Shown: positions 7,288 through 17,317, counted from the first letter of the stretch. The stretch: 34,075 nucleotides of DNA from Deinococcus seoulensis (GCF_014648115.1 NZ_BMQM01000037.1:1-34075); one strand, 5' to 3'. Notes: a model not told the origin generated them from the sequence alone. A program made the numbers and translations.

Positions 7288-10200
7288 ACTGTGCAGCCTC
7301 TACCAGTGGATCCGCCGCTACTCGCCGGAGGGTGAGCGCTGGACCCTGATCCCGTCGGACCTGCCAGTGCTGCCGATCCCCGTCGAATCCGCCCTGCCGA
7401 CCGTGTTCCCCGCACTCGGTCAGATCGCATCCGACCAGATCGTCACGCGGCACGGCGCGCCTTCGCTGACGCACCCGCAGCGGGAAGTGGAACACTGGCC
7501 GCCCGACCTGCTGGGCACGCTGCTTTCAAGCTCACCGGCCGCGGAGGTGGCCGCCTCGCCTGAGCTGTCCCGGACCTTCCAGTCGGTGTGGCGAAGGATC
7601 GGTCGTCAGGCGCCGGTCCAGGCGATGGTCGATTTCGCCCGGCGCGCCATCCGAGATGGGGATCTCGCGGCGCTGCGCCGCCAGCCCGAGCTGATCCGCC
7701 TGCTCGTCGACCGTCTACCCCAGGACCGCCTGCTGATCCTGCCGGAAAACATTGGAGTGAAACTCGAGCGGCAGGTGATCGCCGCCGAGACCGAGGTCCT
7801 TGTTGTCCCGTCGGGGCTGCTCAGGCGGGACGGGACGACGTCGGTCATCGGCACGACGTCGCTCCCTGTCCAGGACACCCTGGCGCTGGCCGCCTGCCTG
7901 GACGGTTCCAAGGGCACTGCCGAACTCGTCCGGCTGTTGCTGGAGGCGACGGTCGATCCCGACCGACTGCGCCGGAGCCTGGACGGGCTGCCGCTGCTGT
8001 CAGTCACCGCCCTCGGCGAGGGACAGGCGAAACCGATGACGCCTGCACAGGTGCGTTCACTGAACGCCGACGGGCGGGCCTTCCGGCACGTCGGTGAGCC
8101 GGTCCTGCTCACCTCGCTGCAGAAGGCGCTGGCCGGCGCAGACCTGTACCTCGTCCGACCGGACGTGCTGGACGCCCTGGGCCTCTCCCTGCCGGTCCCG
8201 ACCGGGGGCGGCATCCCGCGGACGATCCTCGCGGCGCAGCGTCTGGGCCCACTGGAGGCGCGCCGCGCGCTGATCGAGGAACTGCTCCGCAGTCACCACC
8301 AGCACCTCGCCCAGCCGGACTTCGTGCGGGCACTGCGTTACCTGCTGCACGGGCGTCCCGAGCGGCGGGAGGCCGGCGAGACCCTCCTCGTGTGTGAGAG
8401 CCGGGAGGAGACAGCGGAACCCCTCTGGAAGGCGACACTGAAGCTCGCCGGCGTCCTGCCCGACGGGTGGCGGGTGGTGGCCGATCCGGTGGCGTTCCTC
8501 AGCCCGGCTCAGAAGATCGCGCTGAACGTGACGGCCCTCGGGGTGGGGAGTTTCCAGGTCTTCGTCCGACCCCACACGCCACAGGTGACGGGGGAGCTGC
8601 TGGGTGGGGACCTCGCGGAGCAGCTGGTCATGCAGCTCGACGACGACGACCTGATCCGCCGACTGCCCATCCACCGATCGTCCGCCGGGCCGTGGGTCAC
8701 GGTCGAGCCGAACACCTTCCTGGCCGGGAAGTTCGAGCTGGACGACTTCATCAGGTCGCGCGTGGTCCTGCTGCTCCAGCCACGGGACGCGGAATTCAGG
8801 AGGCGGCTGGAACAGCTCGTACCGGTGTTCGAACCCCGCCACGCCTGGGACCTCATCCAGGGTGAGGACGCCGGACAACACTGGGAGACGGCCCTCCGGG
8901 CCCTGGATGCCTGGCCGGGCAATCGACCGGAACGGGTACGCACCGCGCGCTGGGTCCCTCTGAAAGACGGGAGGGTGTGCGCCCCCGCCGACCTGCTCAC
9001 CTGGGAGGGCTGGGACGACCAGCTGGGTCGACTGGCGCAGGCCTCTGAACGGCCGGCGCACTGCTGGGAGGATCTGGATCCGCAGGTGGCAGGGCATGAC
9101 CTGGCCGAGGTCCTGCGGGCCGTGACCCCCGACGCTGCCCGGACGGTCAAGAAGGTCGTCGACCTGCTACCGCACGCACCGACCTACCACATCGGGCTCC
9201 CGGACGTGGACGTCGACGTGTGGCTCGGTGCCTTCGCCACGTATGGCCTGCAGACGTTCCCGCTCGCCGAACTCCTGCAGTCGCTGCCCGAGGCCCTCGC
9301 GACCCAGGAGACGAAGGAGGGGCTCTACCGCGCAGCCCGGCATCGGCTGACGGCCGGTCGGGTCGTTGAGGCGCTCCGGACCGTGCAGGCGGCAGCCGCC
9401 GGCGCTGGAAACGGCACGGAGAACAGGGTCCGGATAGAGCTGTACAACAGTTACCTGCGCGACCTGCGGGAATCGGGAGGGCGGAACGCCCACCTCCCCG
9501 GTCTCCTGCTTCTGAACCGTGCCGGGAGGTGGTGCCGCCCGGACGAGCTGTGTCTCGACGGGGACGATTTCGTCCCGGACGCAGTCCTCGATCCGCGGCA
9601 GCGGGACGCCCTCTATACACCGGCCGAGCTGGAAGATGGCCTGTACCAGGAGGAGGTCGACACCGAGGTCCCGGGCGAGCCGGACGCCGACCGGCGCGCG
9701 GCGCAGGTGCTCCGGGACTACATCGCGGCCTGGGAGCCGTACGTGCCCGAACGGGAGTACCTGGGCGGATTCCTGGCGCTGCTCGACGGCAACACCCTCC
9801 TGCACGACCAGGCGCAGCTCTACCTGCCGACCAGCGTGGAGAACGTGCGGCTGAAGGCTCTGTCCGGCCTCGCCCCGGCCCACGTGGCGGGCCGCCGGGC
9901 CAGCACCCTGATTGAGCTGCTCGAGGACCACCGGATCGTGATTGACGAGGTGCTGGGAGAGGTCTGCCGGGTGCCGAACCTGCTGGGCGGCGAGATGGAG
10001 ATCGCCTTCAGGGACGACAGCGAGCTGGACTCCGTGCTGGTCTTCACCGGTCAGCGGTCGCCCATGTGGAGCAGTCGTGACCATCTGTACCGTCACCAGG
10101 TCAGCCTCAAGCGCGTGGACCTGTCCCGTCCCGACCTCGACCTGCCGGGACTGCTGCTGGGTTCAGTAAAGACCGTGCTGCGGCGGTTCAATGCCGACCG

Positions 10201-13200
10201 TCTGCCACCTAGTCTCGATCAGGCCTGGCAGGGTCTGGCCAGCAGTACGCAGGTGCAGATCGGGGCCACCCAGCTCACCGTGCTGCGCCGGGCGATCGGG
10301 ATGTGGGGCCGCCAGCTCGGGCTGGAGAAGAGCAGTCCGGTCCGGCAGTTGCTCGAACGGATCGGCTCGCTGGAGGGCCGCGAGGACGAGGCGACGGTCT
10401 CCGGGATCGCAGAACAGCTGGACGACGTCCGTGAGACGCTGCAGCAGCTCAGATACGAACTCCGGATGCTGGTCGAGCAGGATGTGGAGTCGCAGGACGT
10501 CCTCCTTGACGCCGTACGCCGCAAGGTTGGCGAACAGCAGTACGAGCCCCCGTCGGTCCTGTTCGAGCTGTTCCAGAATGCCGACGACGCACTCAGCGAA
10601 TGGCGCGGGATGGGCGCCCCCGTGGAGCCGGGGCGGCAGACGGTCGTGGTGAGTGTGGAGGACGGCGTCCTGCGCTTCGCGCACTGGGGCCGCCCCATCA
10701 ACTGCTACACCCACGGCAGTTTCAACGGGCGTGACGACGCCCGCCAGTACGACCAGGACCTCGTGAAGATGCTCACCCTGCTCGCGTCCGACAAGACCCC
10801 CGAGGGCGCCGTCACCGGCCACTTCGGCCTGGGTTTCAAGAGCGTCTTCCTGGTATCCGACGAGCCGAGCGTGACGAGCGGCCGACTGAGCTTCGACATT
10901 CTGGGTGGGGTCTACCCGGCCGTGCCCGAGCAGGACCGGGTCGACGACCTGAGGCAGGCCCTCGCGGCACTGGGCCCCGCCGACGTGGCCGACGGGACCC
11001 TGATCAACCTGCCGCTCCGTGAGGACATCGGTGCGGACGCCGTGCTGCAGCGTTTCGTGACACTCGCCCCGGTCATGCTGGCCTTCGCGCGGGAGATCCG
11101 ACACCTGCGGGTCGAGGTCGACGCCGAGACCGTGCTGGATGCCGTGTGGGATCCGGTTTCCCTCGGTAAGGGCGTGGCCTGTGGCCGGATGACGATCCAG
11201 GGCGAGACGTCCGGAGTACTGACTCTGGGTGGGAGTCAGGTCCAGCTGCTGCTGCAGCTCGACCGACAGGGCGTCACCTCCTTCGGCCCGCAGTTGCCCA
11301 CCATCTGGGTGACCGTCCCCACCAAGGAGGCCGCCGGCGTCGGCTTCTTGGTCAACGGCATGTTCCCCCTCGATCCCGGACGCGCCCAGCTGGCGCGGAA
11401 CGACGAGATCCAGAACGGGCTGGCCGAGCAGTGGGCCCCGGAGCTCGCGGAGGCGCTGGAGTACCTGCACGACGTCAGTGGTGACTGGGAGGCATTCCGC
11501 ACGGCGCTGGCGCTCGCCCCCGAGGTCACGGCCTACGGCTTCTGGAAGAGTGTCTGGACGCGCCTGGCCGCCAGCCTGCAGATCGGTGCCCAGGCTTCCT
11601 CGGCTCCCCAGCGACTGCTTGCCGCGCTGTTGTGGCGGTCGGGCCGCTCGCTGCGCCGGGTGTACATGCAGCGTCCCCTCCTGCCCACTGATCTGCCGGG
11701 GGCGTACGCGGCACTGGTGGAGGTGCGGCAGAACCTCCGACCCGTCGACCGTCATCTGGGGGCGTCAGCGGTGTTCGGCCATGTGGCGGCCTGGCCTGAA
11801 TTCCAGCGTGCGTTCCCCCCAGGCAGCATCGTCTCCGGCGAGGTCCGCGCCATCCTCGACCGGCTCGACTTCCCCGCCAGTGGCGCGCGGGTGACGCTGA
11901 TCGACGCCTTCCGTACCCTGCTGCCCGACGGACGGGTCACCCCGGCCGTGGCCGGGCGGGTGGAGGCCGCCCTCCGGGGTGACGTCATATCCGAACTGCG
12001 GGAGGCCGACGCGGGCCGCGAGTGGCTCGCGTCCCTGACCTTCCTGAGCGCCGACGGCGAGTACCGCGAGGCGCGCGCCCTTCTCACCCACCGGGCGGAG
12101 GCAGGGTCGGACGAGGCGCTCCGGGCCCTGATCGCCCCGCACCACGTGCTGCTGGACGACAGTTACGACGAGTCCGGCGTCTCGCTGTTCCGCCGTCTTC
12201 GCGGTCAGCCCCGTCAGCGCGCCGAGGAGACCCTGAACTGGCTGCTCTCCGCTCCGGACGCCCGCCAGGGCGCGGCCCTGGATTACCTGATGACCCTTCC
12301 CCTTCGCGACCCGGTCCGCGAGAGTCTCGAGCAGCAGCGAGCAGGGACATGGCTCGACCTCCCGGCACTGAGCCAAAATCCGCTGCTGGACGCCCTGATT
12401 GACCAGGAACGGCAGTATTTGGACGCGGTGCTCGGCACGCCGCCCGAGGCGACAGTCGCAGGGGGACACACCATCGACGACCTGTTCCGTGACTTCGGTG
12501 GAGACCAGGGTGAGCCGGTGGATACTGCCGGAGCACTGGAACGGATCCATGCGTGGTGGTCGGCCGAACGCGGGCGGTATGTCGCCCGGTACGACGAGTC
12601 GGTGTACCCGGACGGTCTCCCGTTCGTCACCGAACCGGAGTTCGACGAGGATGACCGGGACCTGCGGCGCCGCTGGACGTCCCTGCTGATCCTGGGTTCC
12701 TTGCAGACACTGGGACGTGGCCGGGCGCAGCACGCGACCTTCCTCGCCATGTGCGAGCGGCAGGGCTGGCTCGACGTATTCAGCAACCCGGACGCGGGAG
12801 ATGACATGTGGATGGGCATCGTCCACGGCTTCCTCGCCGGCGCGGTGGACCGGTTCCGCTACTACCACTGGATGAGGCAGTTCGTCGCGATCCGCCAGGT
12901 GTCCCGCTGGCTGCGCGAGTACGCGCTCACCCTGCTGGAGGCCGACAAGTTCCCGCAGGTGACGTACGACCAGCTCCTCGCACCGCGCACCAATCCGCTG
13001 CTGCAGGGAACGGATCTCGATGCGCCGCCCCTGCAAGAGGCGCTCGGCATCGGTGGCGTCTTCGTGGTCCGGGAACTGCTGCGGCAGCGGGTGCTCACCA
13101 ACCCGGCACTGGCCCCGCTCGCCTACGTGCCCGGACAGCGGGTCCGCGCGCTGGTCGAGGCGCTCAGTGGGACCCGCCTCCCGAAGGGCCACGGGGACGC

Positions 13201-13447
13201 CGCGCGCAGCATCCACGAGTACCTCGTCGGTGAACTCGGACCGGAGCGCGCCACCTTCCTCGGCGACTACGACCTCCCACTGCTGATCCTGGCCGGGGCA
13301 GATGAGACCGACGACCGCGAGGCCGCAGCGCTGCAGCGCGAACTGCTGGGCGGCGTCCTGCGGGTCGAGCAGTCCCGCATCGTGGCGGAGGACGACGAAT
13401 CGGGTTGGGTGACTCTGGCAGACGGCCGCCGGGTCCACCTCGGATGA
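6704..13447 (+). CDS. Main body of giant tandem sacsin/Hsp90-like ATPase
   Basis: The frame continues the previous entry; with a one-base correction the whole protein (5941-13447) would have 2,501 residues. A second GHKL domain lies near residues 1525-1720 of the joined protein: N-box ELFQNADD at 1542 and lid GHFGLGFKS at 1626, closely matching the first copy (ELVQNADD, GKFGLGLKS). Its G1 loop reads HWGRP where the first copy has NDGP, so the usual aspartate is missing. The long region between and after the domains is leucine-rich and helical, with no nuclease, protease or transmembrane motif I could see. Sacsin-type proteins carry repeated Hsp90-like units and act as ATP-driven chaperone or sensor modules; bacterial homologues occur in conflict loci. 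The ATG at 6704 follows a TGA at 6695 in this frame and is probably not the true start. The stop overlaps the next start (ATGA). Confidence 0.85.
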   Translation: MPAGQRPLVGRILTDPGAEEAQYQGVEVMLRPDEVDPLRASEYWPSTNVITLTESRQEPDPSIGHGAAVWHRAPASAGNGRLTIQWGVFLPLQNGEVRPLQNVADDFTLTLHGYFFLKSDRKTLYSWERTDVDGLEVRDEETLRRKWNALVASRATLPQVLPGLAGLAAHVGDAELGAVTRALHESELYRSRRPELCSLYQWIRRYSPEGERWTLIPSDLPVLPIPVESALPTVFPALGQIASDQIVTRHGAPSLTHPQREVEHWPPDLLGTLLSSSPAAEVAASPELSRTFQSVWRRIGRQAPVQAMVDFARRAIRDGDLAALRRQPELIRLLVDRLPQDRLLILPENIGVKLERQVIAAETEVLVVPSGLLRRDGTTSVIGTTSLPVQDTLALAACLDGSKGTAELVRLLLEATVDPDRLRRSLDGLPLLSVTALGEGQAKPMTPAQVRSLNADGRAFRHVGEPVLLTSLQKALAGADLYLVRPDVLDALGLSLPVPTGGGIPRTILAAQRLGPLEARRALIEELLRSHHQHLAQPDFVRALRYLLHGRPERREAGETLLVCESREETAEPLWKATLKLAGVLPDGWRVVADPVAFLSPAQKIALNVTALGVGSFQVFVRPHTPQVTGELLGGDLAEQLVMQLDDDDLIRRLPIHRSSAGPWVTVEPNTFLAGKFELDDFIRSRVVLLLQPRDAEFRRRLEQLVPVFEPRHAWDLIQGEDAGQHWETALRALDAWPGNRPERVRTARWVPLKDGRVCAPADLLTWEGWDDQLGRLAQASERPAHCWEDLDPQVAGHDLAEVLRAVTPDAARTVKKVVDLLPHAPTYHIGLPDVDVDVWLGAFATYGLQTFPLAELLQSLPEALATQETKEGLYRAARHRLTAGRVVEALRTVQAAAAGAGNGTENRVRIELYNSYLRDLRESGGRNAHLPGLLLLNRAGRWCRPDELCLDGDDFVPDAVLDPRQRDALYTPAELEDGLYQEEVDTEVPGEPDADRRAAQVLRDYIAAWEPYVPEREYLGGFLALLDGNTLLHDQAQLYLPTSVENVRLKALSGLAPAHVAGRRASTLIELLEDHRIVIDEVLGEVCRVPNLLGGEMEIAFRDDSELDSVLVFTGQRSPMWSSRDHLYRHQVSLKRVDLSRPDLDLPGLLLGSVKTVLRRFNADRLPPSLDQAWQGLASSTQVQIGATQLTVLRRAIGMWGRQLGLEKSSPVRQLLERIGSLEGREDEATVSGIAEQLDDVRETLQQLRYELRMLVEQDVESQDVLLDAVRRKVGEQQYEPPSVLFELFQNADDALSEWRGMGAPVEPGRQTVVVSVEDGVLRFAHWGRPINCYTHGSFNGRDDARQYDQDLVKMLTLLASDKTPEGAVTGHFGLGFKSVFLVSDEPSVTSGRLSFDILGGVYPAVPEQDRVDDLRQALAALGPADVADGTLINLPLREDIGADAVLQRFVTLAPVMLAFAREIRHLRVEVDAETVLDAVWDPVSLGKGVACGRMTIQGETSGVLTLGGSQVQLLLQLDRQGVTSFGPQLPTIWVTVPTKEAAGVGFLVNGMFPLDPGRAQLARNDEIQNGLAEQWAPELAEALEYLHDVSGDWEAFRTALALAPEVTAYGFWKSVWTRLAASLQIGAQASSAPQRLLAALLWRSGRSLRRVYMQRPLLPTDLPGAYAALVEVRQNLRPVDRHLGASAVFGHVAAWPEFQRAFPPGSIVSGEVRAILDRLDFPASGARVTLIDAFRTLLPDGRVTPAVAGRVEAALRGDVISELREADAGREWLASLTFLSADGEYREARALLTHRAEAGSDEALRALIAPHHVLLDDSYDESGVSLFRRLRGQPRQRAEETLNWLLSAPDARQGAALDYLMTLPLRDPVRESLEQQRAGTWLDLPALSQNPLLDALIDQERQYLDAVLGTPPEATVAGGHTIDDLFRDFGGDQGEPVDTAGALERIHAWWSAERGRYVARYDESVYPDGLPFVTEPEFDEDDRDLRRRWTSLLILGSLQTLGRGRAQHATFLAMCERQGWLDVFSNPDAGDDMWMGIVHGFLAGAVDRFRYYHWMRQFVAIRQVSRWLREYALTLLEADKFPQVTYDQLLAPRTNPLLQGTDLDAPPLQEALGIGGVFVVRELLRQRVLTNPALAPLAYVPGQRVRALVEALSGTRLPKGHGDAARSIHEYLVGELGPERATFLGDYDLPLLILAGADETDDREAAALQRELLGGVLRVEQSRIVAEDDESGWVTLADGRRVHLG

Positions 13448-16080
13448 CCCCGCTGGCCCGTGGTGAACATGTCATACACGCTGCCCACGGCCGTGGGCAG
13501 GTCGAGCTGGACCTCGGGGACACCACCATCGTCCGGTTCGGTCACGGGCTCGAGGAGGTCCTCTCGGCGGAACTCCGCGCGCAACCCGCCCCGGCGCAGG
13601 TCGCCAGCCGCGGTGACGTGCAACTTCCCCTGGACGTCCTGACGCGGCTTCAGGCGGAACTCATCACCTCCATCAACGACACGTGGGGCGTGTTCGCGCG
13701 GTCGCGCATCGCGCTGCTGCCCCACCAGCTGTGGGTGTGTCGCCAGGTGCTGCGGGAGTGGCCGCCCCGCTGGCTGGTCGCGGACGACGTCGGCCTGGGC
13801 AAGACGGTCGAGGCGGGTCTGATCCTCTGGCCGCTCCTGAGTCGCCGGCAGGTCCGGCGCTTCCTGATCATCTGCCCGGCCGGACTGGTGGAGCAGTGGC
13901 AGGAACGGCTGCGGCGGATGTTCGACATCCGGGTGTCCCGCTATCACCCGGACCTGGATCACGCCCGAGCGGACTACTGGAACGGCCACCATCAGGTCGT
14001 CGTCTCCCTTCAGACCATCCGTGAGGACCACGACGGACGGCATGGACGGCTCCTCGCCGCGGACCCCTGGGACCTGGTGATCGTGGACGAGGCCCACCAC
14101 CTCAACGTGGACGACCAGGCCGGGGCCACCCTGGGCTACCGGCTGGTCGACCGCCTCATGCAGGCCGGTCGGATCGGTGGGCTGGTCCTGTTCACGGCGA
14201 CCCCGCACCGGGGCAAGGACCGGGGCTTCGTCTCCCTGCTCGAACTGCTCCGCCCGGACCTGTTCGACGCCCGGAAGCCGCTGGCCGAGCAGCTGCCCCA
14301 GCTGTCCCGCGTGGTCATCCGCAACAACAAACAGAACGTCACGGACCTGCAGGGCCGCCGGCTCTTCCACCCCCCGAGGGTCCAGGCGGAGACCTACCGC
14401 TACTCTCCGGCGGAGGCCGACTTCTACCGCATGCTCACGGAGTTCGTCGCGAGCGGCCAGGCCTACGCATCGACCCTCGGTGACACGCAGGGCAGTCAGG
14501 CGGTCACGCTGGTGCTGATCGCCCTCCAGAAGCTGGCGTCGAGTTCGGTGGCGGCGGTGCGCCGCGCGCTGCACGGGCGGCTGGCACGACTGCGCGCGGC
14601 GACCAGCGCCGCCCGCGGCTCGCGCCGCTGGACCGAGCAGTACCGGGCCCTGGAGGGGCAGGCGGAGACGGAGGCCGTCAACGCGCTCGACGAGGAGGTG
14701 GGCGAGTGGGCCAGCTGGGTCCGGCTGATGGAGCACGAACTCGAACGCCTCGAGGAACTGGTCGCCGCCGCCGACCGCGTGGAGGAGGAGACCAAGCTGC
14801 AGGCCATCCTCGCGGCCGTGACCAGCCGGTTCGAGGGCCGCTCGGTCCTGTTCTTTACGGAGTACAAGGCGACCCAGGCGGCACTGATGGGCGAGCTGGG
14901 GCGGCGGTACGGCGAGCACAGCGTGGCGTTCATCAACGGGGACGGCCGCATCGAGGTGTCCGGCCGGACGCTGACCCTGACGCGCCAGGAGGCCTCCGCA
15001 CGGTTCAACCGCGGTGAGGTGCGTTTCCTGGTGGCGACGGAGGCGGCCGGTGAGGGGATCGACCTGCAGGGCGTGTGCCACACGCTCGTCCACGTCGACC
15101 TGCCCTGGAACCCCATGCGGCTGCACCAGCGGGTCGGACGGCTCAACCGTTACGGGCAGACCCGGCAGGTGGACGTCCTGACCCTGCGGAACGAGGACAC
15201 CGTGGAGGCGCTGATCTGGGACCGGCTCACCGAGAAGCTGGGGCGGGTGATGCAGGCCTTTGGCGAAGTGATGGACGAACCTGAGGACCTGCTCCAGATG
15301 GTGCTCGGCATGACCTCGCCGTCCCTCTTCCGGGATCTGTTCACGGGCGCCCAGTCCATCCCCCGGGACGCCCTCGGCGCCTGGTTCGATGCCGGGACGG
15401 GGCACTTCGGGGGGCGGGATGTGGTCGACGTCGTGCGGGACCTCGTGGGCCACAGCGCGCGGTTCGACTACCAGGAGGTGAGTCGACAGATCCCCCGGGT
15501 CGACCTGCCCGACCTCGAACCCTTTCTGCGCAACGCCCTGAACCTGAACCGACGACAGGTACGGCACGACGACGGACTGACCTTCAAGACCCCGGAGGCC
15601 TGGGCGGGGGAGATCGGCGTGCTGCGCAGCTACCGGGGCCTGACGTTCGACCGGTCCCTCGCCGGTGAAGACCTCAGCCGGGTGGTCGGCGTCGGACATA
15701 AGGTGCTGGACGCCGCCCTCGGGCAGGCGCGGGGCCTGGAGGCCAGCGTCACGGTCCTCACGGTCCGCCGGCCACAGCCGCCCCTGCTGGTCTACCGGGT
15801 CTTCGACCGGGTGACGGCGCGGCCCGCCGGGGAACGGGGGACACTCGTGGGCGTCCGACTCGGTCCTGCGCCCACGGTGCTGCGGGACTGGGAAGCGCTG
15901 CTGGAGCTCAACGCCCTGCAGGCCGGCACGCCCGGATCCCCACGCGGCGCAGATCTGCAGGCGGACGTGGAGCGGGCGCAGGATATCGTGCAGGGCCGAC
16001 TGGACGACCTCCACCTCACCTTCGCCCGGCCACAGGTCGAATTCCTGGGCGGGATCTGGTTCCAGGGGCCCGAGGCGTGA
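13444..16080 (+). CDS. SNF2/HepA (RapA-like) helicase-family ATPase
   Basis: The 878-residue protein is a superfamily 2 DNA translocase of the SNF2/HepA type. A short N-terminal beta domain (about residues 1-45, with GRGQVELDLGDTTIVRFG) resembles the nucleic-acid-binding domain at the start of RapA. The motor follows: Walker A DDVGLGKT at 114-121, DEAHH at 215-219, TATPH near 251, and motif VI HQRVGRLNRYGQ from 561. A helical C-terminal region of about 270 residues has no recognised nuclease motif. ATG 13444 overlaps the giant ATPase stop in an ATGA junction, so the two should be translationally coupled. An in-frame ATG at 13405 is less likely because it lies inside the upstream gene. HepA-like motors are common in DISARM-like and other defence loci, where they remodel or scan DNA. 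Here the motor pairs with the Hsp90-like protein. Confidence 0.9.
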   Translation: MTPLARGEHVIHAAHGRGQVELDLGDTTIVRFGHGLEEVLSAELRAQPAPAQVASRGDVQLPLDVLTRLQAELITSINDTWGVFARSRIALLPHQLWVCRQVLREWPPRWLVADDVGLGKTVEAGLILWPLLSRRQVRRFLIICPAGLVEQWQERLRRMFDIRVSRYHPDLDHARADYWNGHHQVVVSLQTIREDHDGRHGRLLAADPWDLVIVDEAHHLNVDDQAGATLGYRLVDRLMQAGRIGGLVLFTATPHRGKDRGFVSLLELLRPDLFDARKPLAEQLPQLSRVVIRNNKQNVTDLQGRRLFHPPRVQAETYRYSPAEADFYRMLTEFVASGQAYASTLGDTQGSQAVTLVLIALQKLASSSVAAVRRALHGRLARLRAATSAARGSRRWTEQYRALEGQAETEAVNALDEEVGEWASWVRLMEHELERLEELVAAADRVEEETKLQAILAAVTSRFEGRSVLFFTEYKATQAALMGELGRRYGEHSVAFINGDGRIEVSGRTLTLTRQEASARFNRGEVRFLVATEAAGEGIDLQGVCHTLVHVDLPWNPMRLHQRVGRLNRYGQTRQVDVLTLRNEDTVEALIWDRLTEKLGRVMQAFGEVMDEPEDLLQMVLGMTSPSLFRDLFTGAQSIPRDALGAWFDAGTGHFGGRDVVDVVRDLVGHSARFDYQEVSRQIPRVDLPDLEPFLRNALNLNRRQVRHDDGLTFKTPEAWAGEIGVLRSYRGLTFDRSLAGEDLSRVVGVGHKVLDAALGQARGLEASVTVLTVRRPQPPLLVYRVFDRVTARPAGERGTLVGVRLGPAPTVLRDWEALLELNALQAGTPGSPRGADLQADVERAQDIVQGRLDDLHLTFARPQVEFLGGIWFQGPEA

Positions 16081-16168
16081 GTGGTAGCAGTCAGCCCGGC
16101 GCAGCGTCCGATCCGGCACCGACCATCCGGGCGACAGAGATGACCAGACGAGTGGGAGGAACACCCTG

Positions 16169-17317
16169 ATGGGTATGCAGGAACGTGAACGTGCAGTGGA
16201 GAAGGCCCGGAAGGTCTTCCTCCTCGGGGTCTCCACACAGGCCACCGGCGAAAAGGAGAAATGCGTCGGCGTGCTCGTCCAGATGTGTCGGGACCACCGG
16301 CTGGTGCTCCATGACCTGGATCCCCAGATGCCCGGGAGGTTCGACATCACCCTCCTCCGGATCGGCATCGGGCTCGACCGGGCGGCGGCCCCTGCCGGGT
16401 CTGCCCAGGGACGGCCGACGACAGGGGCCGCCTCCCGGACCGCCGGTGACGCCGGCAGCCGTACGGCAGGCGGATCCGGACAGGGACGCGGGAGAACAGG
16501 ACCGCAGTACCCCCAGGATCTGATCTTCCGGACGATGGGACTCCCTGAACGCCGACGGTGGTTCCAGGATCCGTTGCTCGACCGGGGAATCCGCCACGCT
16601 GTGCAGGCCGCAGGAGCATACGGGAAACTGCTGGGCGAGGTGCGTTCCCTGAACGCCTCGAACATGGGGATCCGCCTGCCCGAGCAGGAGCTGACGGACT
16701 GGTTCGAAGCACTCCTGGACCGCCCTGGCTCGACGGTGCCGAGCCGATCCGACTCCAGGACCATCTTCGACGACCTTGCCGCCCACTGCCGTGCCCTGTA
16801 CCTCGCCGAGACCGAACGGCGGCGCCAGGCGGCGCAGCGCCGCAGGGCCGAGGAGGAGCAGCGGCGCAGGGAGGCAGCCCGGGCAGAACGGGAGCGGCAG
16901 GCCGCAGACCGGTTGCAGCGGGAGCGGGAGGAACGGCGGACGCGCGAGCGGGCGGACGTCGGGCAGCCGGGTGGAGCCCGGCGGGACGGGCCCGTCACCT
17001 TTGGTCGTTCGTTCGAACACCCCGCGGAGGCCCGGCTCTACGTCAGGGTGGCGGAGCGCCGCATGGGACCGGGCGGGACGGTGCGTGCCCTCACCCGCCA
17101 GGGTTGCCCCCACACGGAACTCCGGTGTGAGCGGGCCGTCCGGGACGAGATCGAGGCCGCCTACCTCGATGCGCTGCGCGACCTCCAACTGGCCGCTTCA
17201 ATGATCCGGGCCGAAGCGGCGCGGCGACGGGATGAAACGATCCGAGAAGCTGAGGAGAGTTGTAACCGCGCCTGTGAGAGAGCATTTGACGCAGCAGTTG
17301 AGAACTACAAGGGGTAG
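16169..17317 (+). CDS. Coiled-coil protein, third gene of the ATPase/helicase operon
   Basis: I do not recognise this 382-residue protein. ATG 16169 follows GGGAGGA at good spacing, 88 bases after the helicase gene, so it probably belongs to the same operon. The N-terminal ~70 residues look globular (VFLLGVSTQATGEKEKCVG). A Gly/Ala/Ser/Thr-rich linker follows (about 85-115), then a globular middle part. A highly charged Arg/Glu/Ala helix at roughly residues 210-270 is a probable coiled coil. The C-terminal segment starts VTFGRSFEHPAEARLYVRVAERR and ends in another helix with two cysteines. It may be an adaptor or a structural partner of the two large ATPases. No catalytic motif was seen. Confidence 0.7.
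   Translation: MGMQERERAVEKARKVFLLGVSTQATGEKEKCVGVLVQMCRDHRLVLHDLDPQMPGRFDITLLRIGIGLDRAAAPAGSAQGRPTTGAASRTAGDAGSRTAGGSGQGRGRTGPQYPQDLIFRTMGLPERRRWFQDPLLDRGIRHAVQAAGAYGKLLGEVRSLNASNMGIRLPEQELTDWFEALLDRPGSTVPSRSDSRTIFDDLAAHCRALYLAETERRRQAAQRRRAEEEQRRREAARAERERQAADRLQREREERRTRERADVGQPGGARRDGPVTFGRSFEHPAEARLYVRVAERRMGPGGTVRALTRQGCPHTELRCERAVRDEIEAAYLDALRDLQLAASMIRAEAARRRDETIREAEESCNRACERAFDAAVENYKG

Noticed and set aside
10163..13438. Long minus-strand frames opposite the giant ATPase gene
   Set aside because: Compositional shadows with Gln/Val/Gly/Arg-rich sequence, no ribosome sites and no domains.
13267..16998. Very long minus-strand open frame (about 1,240 codons) opposite the helicase and coiled-coil genes
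   Set aside because: It mirrors the G/C third-position bias of the plus-strand genes, encodes low-complexity Arg/Ser/Pro/Val sequence and has no motif. The plus-strand frames carry clear domain motifs.
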